NCBI GenBank assembly: GCA_949297565.1 | Contig: CASFUI010000067.1 | Coordinates: forward strand, 1-10,931 | Direction: 5' to 3' | DNA: 10,931 nt | From: an uncultured Eubacteriales bacterium | GTDB lineage: Bacteria; Bacillota; Clostridia; Lachnospirales; Lachnospiraceae | Shown: piece after piece, positions 1 through 5,743 of the stretch | Position numbering within the stretch: the stretch's first letter is position 1 | How the letters are laid out: each line of letters begins with the position of its first letter | The notes under the pieces: model-generated | Told to the model about the DNA's origin: nothing | Seen by the model: the letters and a program-made list of their open reading frames with translations, nothing else | Database searches by the model: none | Made by a program: the position numbers and the translations under genes

Positions 1-81
1 ACTCTGGGTGACGGTCTGCAAAAGATGATGGAGTCGTCTGTCACACCGTATCTCGGTCAGAACATTGATTATTTTGTTTAA
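1..81 (+). CDS. 3' end of an unidentified protein gene (partial)
   Basis: Frame 1 is open from the first base to a TAA stop at 79-81, giving a 26-residue C-terminal tail that includes the segment KMMESSVTPYLGQNIDYFV. The tail is too short to assign to a family. It is treated as a real gene end because a strong rho-independent terminator lies about 60 nt downstream in the same direction and nothing else in between needs it. No domain, membrane segment or function can be claimed. Confidence 0.5.
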   Translation, partial: TLGDGLQKMMESSVTPYLGQNIDYFV

Positions 82-142
82 TTTGCTTTTTTCTTATATT
101 TTTCCTTTCTCATTTTCTTTTCAGTGGATTTATCCACAAAAT

Positions 143-175
143 AAAAAGAAGCTCTCTCACGAGAGCTTCTTTTTT
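143..175 (+). terminator. Strong rho-independent terminator, probably bidirectional
   Basis: A perfect 14-bp inverted repeat (143-156 with 161-174) has a TCAC loop and a GC-containing core (GCTCTC/GAGAGC). The stem base is A-rich on the left and T-rich on the right. It ends the plus-strand gene at 1-81. Read on the minus strand it is also followed by a T-rich stretch, so it can end the CPBP protease transcript whose stop is at 276. Confidence 0.88.
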
Positions 176-275
176 ATATAGGCGATAAACCAAATGCCTG
201 AATTTACATTTTGTTCAACCGCTTTCATCAAAACATTCTCAGTTGATTTTTCTCCACGAAACCTCTTTATATTAA

Positions 276-1238
276 TCAGACAAAAAAGCTGTTTATAAAA
301 GTTACAAGCTCGGTATAACTCATATACACAAACGCCAGTACAAGCGTCACAATGAGAGGCGCCGTAAAAAAGCGCTCTCCGTTTCTCGGGCGCATGCCAA
401 GACGCATATTATACTCGAGATATTCGCCTCGCCCGTTTCGTGCCGCAAGCTTTTTAATAATAAGAATTGCAAGCAGCATAAAGCCGACTGCCATTCCTCC
501 GAGAACAGCAAGCTGCATAACCGATGATACAACTGCCGCCCCGGCAGAGAGAGTAACTGAGTCCGCCTGCTGCTGTACAGCATTAACATCTATTCCGGCA
601 GCAGACATTATTTTGATAACTGTAATCGAATAAGTATTAAACGCAAAATGAGCCAAAACCGCTGACCAGATAGAGCCTGTAGCCTCAACCAGCAGGGCGA
701 AAACTATGCCGATTACAAAAGCATAGCAGAACTGGTTAATATTGAGATGAGCGACACCGAACAGCAGCCCGCTGAGAACTGCCGCACCCATTATGCCGTT
801 CCTTCTGTATGAGTGATATATAATTCCCCTGAATATAAACTCTTCCACCATAGGCGGAAGCACCGCCATAAGCAGCACCTGAACAACAAACGGATATGAA
901 GTCAAATCCGACACTGTGCTATTCATATAATTGGTAGAAAAAAGCATCGTTACGCTGTTGATAAAAAGCACAACCGGTATCAGCACGTATCCCAGCAAAA
1001 TCGACAGCAGGGCATCCAGCGGTTTAATCTTTCTGTATGGTATACATTTATAAATATTAATTCTATAAATAATAACATACGCAAATGCCGGTATAAGAAG
1101 AAACGCCTGACTGACAATACACTGAGCCCAGTACGGCAGTTCCATACCTGTCGCGCCTATTACAATCCCGAAGATAACAGAGGCCGCAAAATAAAACCCC
1201 ATCAGACAGGCGTAAAATATATTAATTCTTTTACACAT
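276..1238 (-). CDS. CPBP family intramembrane metalloprotease
   Basis: A 320-residue integral membrane protein of the CPBP (CAAX protease / bacteriocin-processing, Abi) family. All three family motifs are visible: EExxxR at residues 132-137 (EEFIFR), FxxxH at 160-164 (FGVAH), and HxxxN at 197-201 (HFAFN). These supply the glutamate, histidine and asparagine expected around the catalytic centre within the membrane. About eight hydrophobic segments are present, the last at about 293-318 after a basic loop (262-290). The start is the ATG at 1238, preceded by GGGGGA at slightly short spacing. The gene lies 20 nt downstream of ridA on the same strand and is probably co-transcribed with it. The substrate cannot be told: relatives act in prenyl-protein processing, peptide maturation, bacteriocin immunity or anti-sigma-factor cleavage. 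Nothing nearby points to a bacteriocin locus. Confidence 0.9.
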   Translation of the reverse strand: MCKRINIFYACLMGFYFAASVIFGIVIGATGMELPYWAQCIVSQAFLLIPAFAYVIIYRINIYKCIPYRKIKPLDALLSILLGYVLIPVVLFINSVTMLFSTNYMNSTVSDLTSYPFVVQVLLMAVLPPMVEEFIFRGIIYHSYRRNGIMGAAVLSGLLFGVAHLNINQFCYAFVIGIVFALLVEATGSIWSAVLAHFAFNTYSITVIKIMSAAGIDVNAVQQQADSVTLSAGAAVVSSVMQLAVLGGMAVGFMLLAILIIKKLAARNGRGEYLEYNMRLGMRPRNGERFFTAPLIVTLVLAFVYMSYTELVTFINSFFV

Positions 1239-1258
1239 AAATCCCCCGGTATCAGATA

Positions 1259-1633
1259 TTATTTAAACGCAATCGCCTCAATCTCAAGAAGAACATCTTT
1301 AGGCAGTCTTGCCACTTCAACACATGAACGTGACGGAAAAGGCTCTTTGAAATGCTTCATGTAAATCTCATTGATTTTGGCGAAATCATTCATTTCCTTA
1401 ATAAATACTGTTGTCTTAATAATGTTTTCAACTCTTGAGCCTGATGCCTCAACAAGATTGCAAAGATTTTTAAACGCCTGTTCAGCCTGCGCCTCAACTC
1501 CCTCAGGAATATTTCCCGTCTGCGGGTCCACAGGGATAACTCCTGATGTGTAAACCATTCCATTGACCTCAATCGCCTGTGAATACGGACCTATTGCCGC
1601 CGGCGCTTTATCTGTGCTAATAACCTTCTGCAT
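1259..1633 (-). CDS. ridA: RidA family reactive intermediate deaminase
   Basis: A 124-residue soluble protein matching the RidA/YjgF family nearly end to end. Family members hydrolyse reactive 2-aminoacrylate and other enamine/imine intermediates from PLP enzymes such as threonine dehydratase, releasing 2-ketoacids and ammonia. Hallmarks are the N-terminal APAAIGPYSQA with Tyr17, the TSG-IPVDPQTG block, and the C-terminal RSCVEVARLPKDV block. In that block Arg102 corresponds to the substrate-binding Arg105 of the E. coli protein, and Glu119 follows. The start chosen is the ATG at 1633, seven nt from a perfect AGGAGGA. A GTG one codon upstream would be only four nt from it. The protein is normally a trimer with active sites between subunits. 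It is followed by the CPBP protease gene after 25 nt (including the stop-to-start gap), suggesting one transcript. No metabolic partner gene is adjacent. Confidence 0.95.
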   Translation of the reverse strand: MQKVISTDKAPAAIGPYSQAIEVNGMVYTSGVIPVDPQTGNIPEGVEAQAEQAFKNLCNLVEASGSRVENIIKTTVFIKEMNDFAKINEIYMKHFKEPFPSRSCVEVARLPKDVLLEIEAIAFK

Positions 1634-1673
1634 CACAATTTCCTCCTGATTTTCAAATATTTAATAAAACTAT

Positions 1674-1701
1674 ACCATAATTCCGGACATCTTTTTGTCC
1701 A
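1674..1701 (-). promoter_or_regulatory. Possible ridA promoter
   Basis: On the minus strand, TGGACA (1696-1701) is followed after 16 nt by TATGGT (1674-1679). This is one mismatch to the -35 consensus and two to the -10. An alternative -10, TATAGT at 1669-1674, would give a 21-nt spacer. The -35 lies in a small inverted repeat (GGAC/GTCC). The call is weak, but the 125-nt gap after cvfB makes a separate promoter plausible. Confidence 0.32.
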
Positions 1702-1707
1702 TCATAA

Positions 1708-1745
1708 GTTTGCTCTGCAAACCTGCATATGTCAGCTTTGCTGAC
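1708..1745 (-). repeat. Two tandem short perfect hairpins between cvfB and ridA
   Basis: Two perfect 6-bp stems with 3-nt loops stand eight nt apart: GTTTGC-TCT-GCAAAC (1708-1722) and GTCAGC-TTT-GCTGAC (1731-1745). They lie 14 nt downstream of the cvfB stop in the direction of its transcription. Neither is followed by a U-run, so they are not standard terminators. They may protect the mRNA 3' end or weaken read-through into ridA. Confidence 0.5.
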
Positions 1746-1758
1746 GCTATTATAGCAT

Positions 1759-2583
1759 TTATTTTAAAGTAATAGAAGTATCATTTATTATAATTTTTCC
1801 TTCCTTTAACAGCCTGCCGACCGCGCGCTTAAAAGCGTTTTTGCTCATGTCAAAACGCTGTTTTATAAGCTCAGGAGACGCCTTGTCCGTAAACGGAAGC
1901 TTACCTCCGTTTTTCTTTATCTCTTCATATATAATAGAGGCGTCCTCGTCCATCTGTATATATGCTTTCTGCTTAAGGCTTATGGAGAGCTTTCCGTCAT
2001 CGCGCACCTTTGAGACTCTTCCGTAAACAGTATCTCCCACACTGAGGTGTCCGAAAACTTCGTTTTTAGGAATCATGCCGTAATACATATTGTCAACAGC
2101 CACATACACGCCATAATCAGGATTAATTTCGATGACAGTTCCGCTCACCGCACTGTCCTTAACATACCCTTCCGCGTTTTTGAGATAATCATATACGCGC
2201 ATTGTCGCGGCAAGACGTCCGCTTTTGTCTATGTAGAGCGCTACAAGACAGCTGTCACCCTCATTGACATGTTTAGTCTGTTCTTTAAAAGGAAGAAACA
2301 AATCCTTCTCCAGACCCCAGTCCAAAAACGCACCTATTTTACTCACCTGAGATACAGTCAGCACCGCAAGCTCACCGAGCCTGATTTTCGGCTGTTTCGT
2401 AGTAGCTATCATTCTGTCGCTTGAATCCCTATATACAAATACAGTAAGCGCATCTCCTATCTCTGTATCCTCCGGAACCATTTTCTTAGGCAGAAGCACC
2501 CTTTCGTCCTTTGTTCCGAGATACACCCCAAAATCTGTCTCTTTTACCACATTAAGACACTGTGTCTTTCCCAATTCTATCAT
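1759..2583 (-). CDS. cvfB: CvfB/YitL-type S1-domain RNA-binding protein
   Basis: A 274-residue soluble protein resembling CvfB (conserved virulence factor B; YitL in Bacillus). It has three S1/OB-type repeats at about 5-63, 70-128 and 144-204, and a C-terminal winged-helix region at about 213-274. The third S1 repeat is the most typical (SGTVIEINPDYGVYVAVDN, then VGDTVYGRVSKVRDDGKLSISL). The second carries GAFLDWGLEKDLFLPF, characteristic of this family. The length fits the usual 275-300. CvfB of Staphylococcus aureus binds RNA and affects virulence-gene expression; in non-pathogens the role is post-transcriptional and poorly defined. The ATG at 2583 has a GGAG nine nt upstream. The gene lies downstream of tRNA-Gln on the same strand, separated by two terminator-like hairpins. 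No clear promoter of its own was found in the 120-nt gap. Confidence 0.88.
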   Translation of the reverse strand: MIELGKTQCLNVVKETDFGVYLGTKDERVLLPKKMVPEDTEIGDALTVFVYRDSSDRMIATTKQPKIRLGELAVLTVSQVSKIGAFLDWGLEKDLFLPFKEQTKHVNEGDSCLVALYIDKSGRLAATMRVYDYLKNAEGYVKDSAVSGTVIEINPDYGVYVAVDNMYYGMIPKNEVFGHLSVGDTVYGRVSKVRDDGKLSISLKQKAYIQMDEDASIIYEEIKKNGGKLPFTDKASPELIKQRFDMSKNAFKRAVGRLLKEGKIIINDTSITLK

Positions 2584-2621
2584 ATTACATTTCTCCGTTT
2601 TTTAACCGTATCAGCTTAAAC

Positions 2622-2641
2622 AAAAAGTGCGCTTTGCGCAC
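2622..2641 (-). terminator. Second, weaker terminator-like hairpin downstream of tRNA-Gln
   Basis: A perfect 6-bp GC-rich stem (GTGCGC 2627-2632 with GCGCAC 2636-2641) has an AAA loop on the minus strand and is followed there by TTTTT (2622-2626). It lies about 36 nt beyond the main tRNA terminator and could act as a back-up. It also sits in the leader region of cvfB. Confidence 0.5.
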
Positions 2642-2670
2642 ACTTTCACGCCTGAGCGTTATTAAGTATC

Positions 2671-2697
2671 AAAAAAGCCCTCGCTTTATGCGAGGGC
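2671..2697 (-). terminator. Rho-independent terminator of tRNA-Gln
   Basis: A perfect 8-bp stem, GCCCTCGC (2677-2684) with GCGAGGGC (2690-2697), encloses a 5-nt loop. Read on the minus strand it ends in six Ts (2671-2676). It starts four nt past the tRNA 3' end, as expected for a single-gene tRNA transcript. Confidence 0.87.
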
Positions 2698-2700
2698 AAG

Positions 2701-2773
2701 CTGGGCTTGAGGGACTCGAACCCCCAGAATGCTGGAATCAGAATCCAGTGCCTTACCATTTGGCGAAAGCCCA
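2701..2773 (-). tRNA. tRNA-Gln, anticodon CTG
   Basis: The minus strand folds into a full cloverleaf. The acceptor stem pairs TGGGCTT (5', ending at 2773) with AAGCCCA, with discriminator G at 2701. The D arm is GCC-AAATGGTAA-GGC. The anticodon stem CTGGA/TCCAG encloses loop TTCTGAT with anticodon CTG, reading CAG (Gln). The T arm is GGGGG-TTCGAGT-CCCTC with one G-U pair. The weak U-A first acceptor pair is typical of bacterial tRNA-Gln. CCA is not encoded. The variable region counts as six nt (CATTCT) where five is usual, giving 73 nt in total. Confidence 0.96.
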
Positions 2774-2793
2774 ATATCGTGACGACATGTGGT

Positions 2794-2850
2794 ATTATAC
2801 ACAACTGAAATGTAAATTGCAAGTATTTTTCAAAAAAAAATTATATTTTT
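2794..2850 (-). promoter_or_regulatory. Promoter of tRNA-Gln with A/T-rich upstream tract
   Basis: On the minus strand a perfect -10 TATAAT (2794-2799) lies 17 nt from the -35 TTGCAA (2817-2822, four of six consensus bases). Directly upstream of the -35, 2823-2850 is almost pure A/T with a run of nine T on the minus strand, resembling an UP element of stable-RNA promoters. Predicted transcription starts near 2787, about 13 nt before the mature tRNA 5' end, leaving a short leader for RNase P. Confidence 0.78.
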
Positions 2851-2897
2851 TAACAGTTCAGCCATACGGCTTTGCGAATGCGCAGGCTGAACTGTTA
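2851..2897 (-). repeat. Long hairpin downstream of the ykgJ-like gene, atypical terminator
   Basis: A perfect 13-bp inverted repeat (2851-2863 with 2885-2897; arms TAACAGTTCAGCC and its complement) encloses 21 nt. That loop contains a nested stem TGCG-AATG-CGCA (2873-2884). It lies about 42 nt past the minus-strand stop at 2939. On that strand it is followed first by As and only about ten nt later by nine Ts. It may end the DUF2156/YkgJ transcript, but it is not a textbook terminator. Confidence 0.6.
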
Positions 2898-2938
2898 CGT
2901 ATTATTGCCGAAACAGGACAGCTCTGTGTATCAGCCGC

Positions 2939-3451
2939 TTATTTGCCGCCGTTTCTGCGCATCAAAACAGGAAATCCTTCTCTGTATTGCTTTATTATAA
3001 AAGGATGGCTGGCAGCATAATCGTATATTGTATCTCCAAGCCCTTCTTCGACAAGCTCTTTCATTCGTTCCAGAGGAACTCTGTTAATTGCCGGGCATGT
3101 AGGCGTAAGGGCAATCACCAGCTCTCCCCCGTCCCTCATAATTCTAAGAGGCCATATTTTACAGTCAAAAGGCTTATCCTCATCCGATAGAACACATCCC
3201 CTGCTGCCGTCAAGGAACATACAAGGCGCCTCCTCATTTTCATCCTCTGTCCTGTACTCCCCCTCCAGAGACATCCGCCCGTACTCATATCCTTCTGTCT
3301 CATCCATCACAAAATCAACATTTCTGTCCTTTTTAAGCCGCTCCACAGTCTCCTTCGGAAACAGAGGCGTCTCCCATAGACTGCCTCTCTTAAACGAGCA
3401 GCAAAATCTGCACTCCGCACATGTTGATTTTTCAAGAACTCTTGACAGCAT
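2939..3451 (-). CDS. YkgJ family cysteine-cluster protein
   Basis: A 170-residue soluble protein of the YkgJ/UPF0153 (CxxCxxCC) family. The N-terminal motif C11-x2-C14-x2-C17-C18 is followed by C77, C86, C97 (in KPFDCKIWPLR) and C119 (PTCP). This gives eight cysteines, the usual complement for this family, which is thought to bind a zinc or iron-sulfur cluster. No enzymatic role is established. The ATG at 3451 has AAAGGA eight nt upstream. It follows the DUF2156 gene by 29 nt on the same strand and is very likely co-transcribed, so the two may share a process. No membrane segment or signal peptide is seen. The C-terminal half (about 120-170), which includes YDYAASHPFIIKQYREGFPVL, lacks cysteines. 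Confidence 0.85.
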   Translation of the reverse strand: MLSRVLEKSTCAECRFCCSFKRGSLWETPLFPKETVERLKKDRNVDFVMDETEGYEYGRMSLEGEYRTEDENEEAPCMFLDGSRGCVLSDEDKPFDCKIWPLRIMRDGGELVIALTPTCPAINRVPLERMKELVEEGLGDTIYDYAASHPFIIKQYREGFPVLMRRNGGK

Positions 3452-3480
3452 ATCCTTTTTCCTTTCCTAAATACAATCAA

Positions 3481-4377
3481 TTATTTTTCAACCGCGCTGT
3501 ACTTTTTAAGCAGAATTTTGGGATGATACGACATTTTTGCTTTGCGCAGTCCCTCTATTCCTATATCCTCCTCGCGGTTAAGCCACGTTATTCCTTCAAG
3601 GCCCGCGGCAAAGAAATTGTTTATTGCCGCATATCCGCCGTTCGCGGCACACTCGCCCACAGCTTTCTCAAAATGCACATCAACTGTATGCCCGTTTATC
3701 TTTGAAGCCAGCGTCATCGCACACGGGCTGTCATTTACATATATAACGCCTCCCATGAGCTCCAATTCCCTGAAATACTGCAGCGCTTCCTTAATAGCCC
3801 TGTACTCCGCGATCTGGGATTCATTCTCCTGCTGCAGATGTTCATAATACCACGCATCCGCCACCGTAGCCGCGTCCTCCCAATTACACTCTCCCATTTC
3901 CGCATAAGTGTAATCAGGGTATGTTCTCATAAACTTTGAGACATGATTTTTCTTTTTATGAAATGATTTTCCCGAAAGCTCAGCAAGCTCACGGCATGAA
4001 TAGATATAATCGCTGTCGCCGGCATCCGATGAAAATATAAAACGCCCTGGCATCAACTCCTCAAGAAGCTCCTTCTGCGGCTCGGTCAAAAAGGCAAATC
4101 TGAGTTTCTCATTTCTTGCCTCGGCATCAAGCTCTATCTCTTTTAAAGCCTTTGCGGCATCGCCCCTTCCAAGCGGAAATGTATATCCAAGCCTTGAGCC
4201 GTTTCCGTAATATCTTCTTATTAAAAAATCCCTGTAACGGCTGATTTCCGTATTATATTTGCCGCGGAGCAGATATATATTCGCAAATGAAACATCGCTC
4301 CCGATACTATCTGACATTTCAACCAATTTTTTTACCCACGCTCCGTCTGAAAGCTGCGGTGCAGACCATTCAAGCAT
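3481..4377 (-). CDS. DUF2156 domain protein (GNAT-fold, LPG-synthase C-terminal-like)
   Basis: A 298-residue soluble protein of the DUF2156 family, related to the C-terminal aminoacyltransferase domain of lysylphosphatidylglycerol synthase (MprF) but without its membrane domain. Diagnostic segments are YIYSCRELAELSGKSFHKKK at 124-143 with NHVSKF, and NREEDIGIEGLRKAKMSYHP at 267-286 near the end. An upstream in-frame ATG would add 47 residues. The ATG at 4377 is chosen because GGAGAG lies five nt before it, the extension has no ribosome site and is Cys/Arg-rich and unlike the rest, and 298 residues matches the family. Substrate is unknown; by fold it may transfer an acyl or aminoacyl group. 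It is first in a two-gene unit with the YkgJ-like gene. Confidence 0.87.
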   Translation of the reverse strand: MLEWSAPQLSDGAWVKKLVEMSDSIGSDVSFANIYLLRGKYNTEISRYRDFLIRRYYGNGSRLGYTFPLGRGDAAKALKEIELDAEARNEKLRFAFLTEPQKELLEELMPGRFIFSSDAGDSDYIYSCRELAELSGKSFHKKKNHVSKFMRTYPDYTYAEMGECNWEDAATVADAWYYEHLQQENESQIAEYRAIKEALQYFRELELMGGVIYVNDSPCAMTLASKINGHTVDVHFEKAVGECAANGGYAAINNFFAAGLEGITWLNREEDIGIEGLRKAKMSYHPKILLKKYSAVEK

Positions 4378-4726
4378 AAAAACTCTCCATTCTGTCTTAC
4401 AATTACAGGTACGGCAAATCACTGCGCGCACCATACAATGCTTATACCGAATATTTACAGGTGTAAGCTTTTTGGCTTGCGATATTTTACCACACCCCCG
4501 CCGCAAGCACAACCTCAATTTACTATATCTGCCAATATATGTTTTTATGCTCTGTGACGCATTACGCGTGTTCTGAACGCTCCAAAACGGCTATGATAAA
4601 ATTTTTATAAATTTTGCCAAACATTTTTCATAAATAACGCAATTTAAGTTGACCGCCGTTTACATATAATCTAAAATAGTCCTAGCTGTATTTTGTATTG
4701 TAAGAAACGGAGGATTTATATTTATT
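4378..4726. other. 349-nt divergent intergenic region
   Basis: No gene is supported here. The region separates the minus-strand DUF2156 gene from the plus-strand membrane-protein gene and so must hold both promoters. A good plus-strand promoter is seen at 4649-4677. For the minus strand only a weak candidate is visible: TAAAAT (4484-4489) 17 nt from TTGTGC (4507-4512). A 7-bp inverted repeat GCTTGCG/CGCAAGC (4475-4481, 4502-4508) brackets that -10. The stretch 4595-4650 is very A/T-rich. No riboswitch or T-box signature was recognised. Confidence 0.55.
4649..4677 (+). promoter_or_regulatory. Promoter of the membrane protein / PII operon
   Basis: TTGACC (4649-4654) and TAAAAT (4672-4677) are 17 nt apart, each one mismatch from the sigma-A consensus. 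A perfect TATAAT also occurs at 4665-4670 but has no -35 at proper spacing. Transcription would start near 4684, giving a leader of about 43 nt with GGAGG at 4709-4713. Confidence 0.62.
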
Positions 4727-5296
4727 ATGAACAAAAAAAACATAACCTTGATTTTGGTCGGTATTATTCTGCTTACATTACAGTTTAACGTCCATATCGG
4801 CAAAATTTATTTTGACATATTTAACGATATTATAGCTATGGTGCTCATAGCCATCGGAGGTTTTCCGATTGCGGGGCGCAATGTCTTATTTAAAAAAATG
4901 CGCATAATGATTGTTATAGGATTCATTCTTACCGTTTTCGGTCAAATTATGAATTTTGTCATAGCGTATTCCGGCGGCAATAATGCCACAAATATTATTA
5001 CAGGACTCTCAACCATAGCAAACATATATCTCACCTATTATTTCACAGAGGGACTTATACTTGAAGCCAAATTCCAGGAAAAATCAGCGCTCACGCGCTC
5101 TCTGCGGTTAATATGGGCAATTTACGGAATACTTGTGTTTGCAAACTTTATTGCGGCAATGTCAGGAATACCGTTAATCGCAATTTTTGTTCAGGTTTTA
5201 TCCGTTATATTCGCAATATATTACTGCTCTTCAGTACTGACGGCATGCAGCCATCTTTACATGGACGGGCTTCCGACTAAACATATGGATATTTAG
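4727..5296 (+). CDS. Unknown six-helix membrane protein
   Basis: I do not recognise this 189-residue protein. It is almost wholly hydrophobic, with about six predicted membrane helices near 7-21, 33-50, 59-81, 88-113, 126-145 and 147-174. There are short basic cytoplasmic-looking loops (RNVLFKKMR at 51-59, KSALTRSLR at 119-127) and a short polar tail. No signal peptide, catalytic motif or transporter signature stands out. The ATG at 4727 is about 13 nt from GGAGG, a rather long spacing; no better in-frame start is seen. It has its own promoter and is followed after 38 nt by a PII signal-protein gene on the same strand, so the two are probably one operon. PII proteins often bind membrane transporters, which makes this protein a candidate PII partner, but that is inference. 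Confidence 0.75.
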   Translation: MNKKNITLILVGIILLTLQFNVHIGKIYFDIFNDIIAMVLIAIGGFPIAGRNVLFKKMRIMIVIGFILTVFGQIMNFVIAYSGGNNATNIITGLSTIANIYLTYYFTEGLILEAKFQEKSALTRSLRLIWAIYGILVFANFIAAMSGIPLIAIFVQVLSVIFAIYYCSSVLTACSHLYMDGLPTKHMDI

Positions 5297-5334
5297 AAAT
5301 ATGCCGCGCTTAAGGCGGCGGAACGGAGTTTGAA

Positions 5335-5673
5335 TTGAAAAAATTAGAAATTATTATCAGACCTGAGCGTCTTGACGATTTGAAAACTATTTTAAATGAG
5401 TGCGGAGCGCACGGCATCATGATTACAAATATAATGGGATATGGAAGCCAGCGCGGTCACAAACGGGAATATAACGGAATTGATTTCGGGGGCAACCTTT
5501 TGCCAAAAGTTAAGGTTGAGACTATAGTGAGTGATGAAACCTCCGAACAAATTATTGATTTAGTTATAGAAAAAATTAATACGGGAGTTTACGGAGACGG
5601 CAAAATTTTTGTCTATGATGTGGCGGACGCAGTCCGCATAAGAACAGGAGAGCGCGGAGTAGACGCGCTCTGA
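5335..5673 (+). CDS. PII family nitrogen-regulatory signal protein (T-loop Tyr51 replaced by Phe)
   Basis: A 112-residue protein aligning without gaps to GlnB/GlnK over nearly its full length. The core is intact: GYGSQRGH at 35-42 with Gln39, LPKVKVE at 56-62 with Lys58, the B-loop TGVYGDGKIFV at 83-93, and C-loop RIRTGE at 101-106. These are the parts that bind ATP/ADP and 2-oxoglutarate and form the trimer. In the T-loop, Tyr46 is kept but position 51, the classical uridylylation site, is Phe (NGIDFGGN). The protein therefore cannot be uridylylated there and probably signals only through bound effectors. The start is TTG at 5335 with GGAG six nt upstream; the resulting MKKLEIIIRPERLDD matches the family start. 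No amtB, glnA or nifH is adjacent. The upstream membrane-protein gene, 38 nt away, is the only visible partner candidate. Confidence 0.93.
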   Translation: MKKLEIIIRPERLDDLKTILNECGAHGIMITNIMGYGSQRGHKREYNGIDFGGNLLPKVKVETIVSDETSEQIIDLVIEKINTGVYGDGKIFVYDVADAVRIRTGERGVDAL

Positions 5674-5677
5674 AAAA

Positions 5678-5728
5678 CATTTTTATTCTAATAGGAAAGT
5701 TCTCTGAACTTCCTATAGAATAAAAATG
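5678..5728. terminator. Long hairpin between convergent genes, possible terminator
   Basis: A near-perfect palindrome: a 13-bp outer stem (5678-5690 with 5716-5728, CATTTTTATTCTA and its complement), then TAGGAA/TTCCTA and GTTC/GAAC, with single bulged As at 5691 and 5698 and a 3-nt loop. It begins five nt past the PII stop codon. The run of Ts is within the stem rather than after it, and the stem is A/T-rich, so termination is likely but not textbook. Confidence 0.6.
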
Positions 5729-5743
5729 CTCCGCAGGCTCGCA

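Noticed and set aside
130..138. Perfect DnaA-box-like TTATCCACA, with another at 9454-9462
   Set aside because: Only isolated copies; the second is inside the ydjH-like coding region. There is no cluster, no DNA-unwinding region and no dnaA or dnaN gene, so this is not an origin.
1634..1636. GTG start for ridA one codon upstream
   Set aside because: It would be only four nt from AGGAGGA; the ATG at 1633 has better spacing and matches the family N-terminus.
2562..3020. 152-residue plus-strand open frame crossing the tRNA gene
   Set aside because: It runs antisense through the tRNA, the terminator and the ykgJ-like 3' end, with no ribosome site; a shadow frame.
4378..4518. Upstream extension of the DUF2156 frame by 47 residues
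   Set aside because: No ribosome site before the upstream ATG, Cys/Arg-rich content unlike the family, while GGAGAG stands five nt before the ATG at 4377.
5691..5718. Likeness of the PII-downstream hairpin to a yeast FRT site (GAACTTCCTATAG)
   Set aside because: Arms are not identical to the FRT repeats, the central spacer is missing and no recombinase is present; a chance resemblance in an A/T-rich palindrome.
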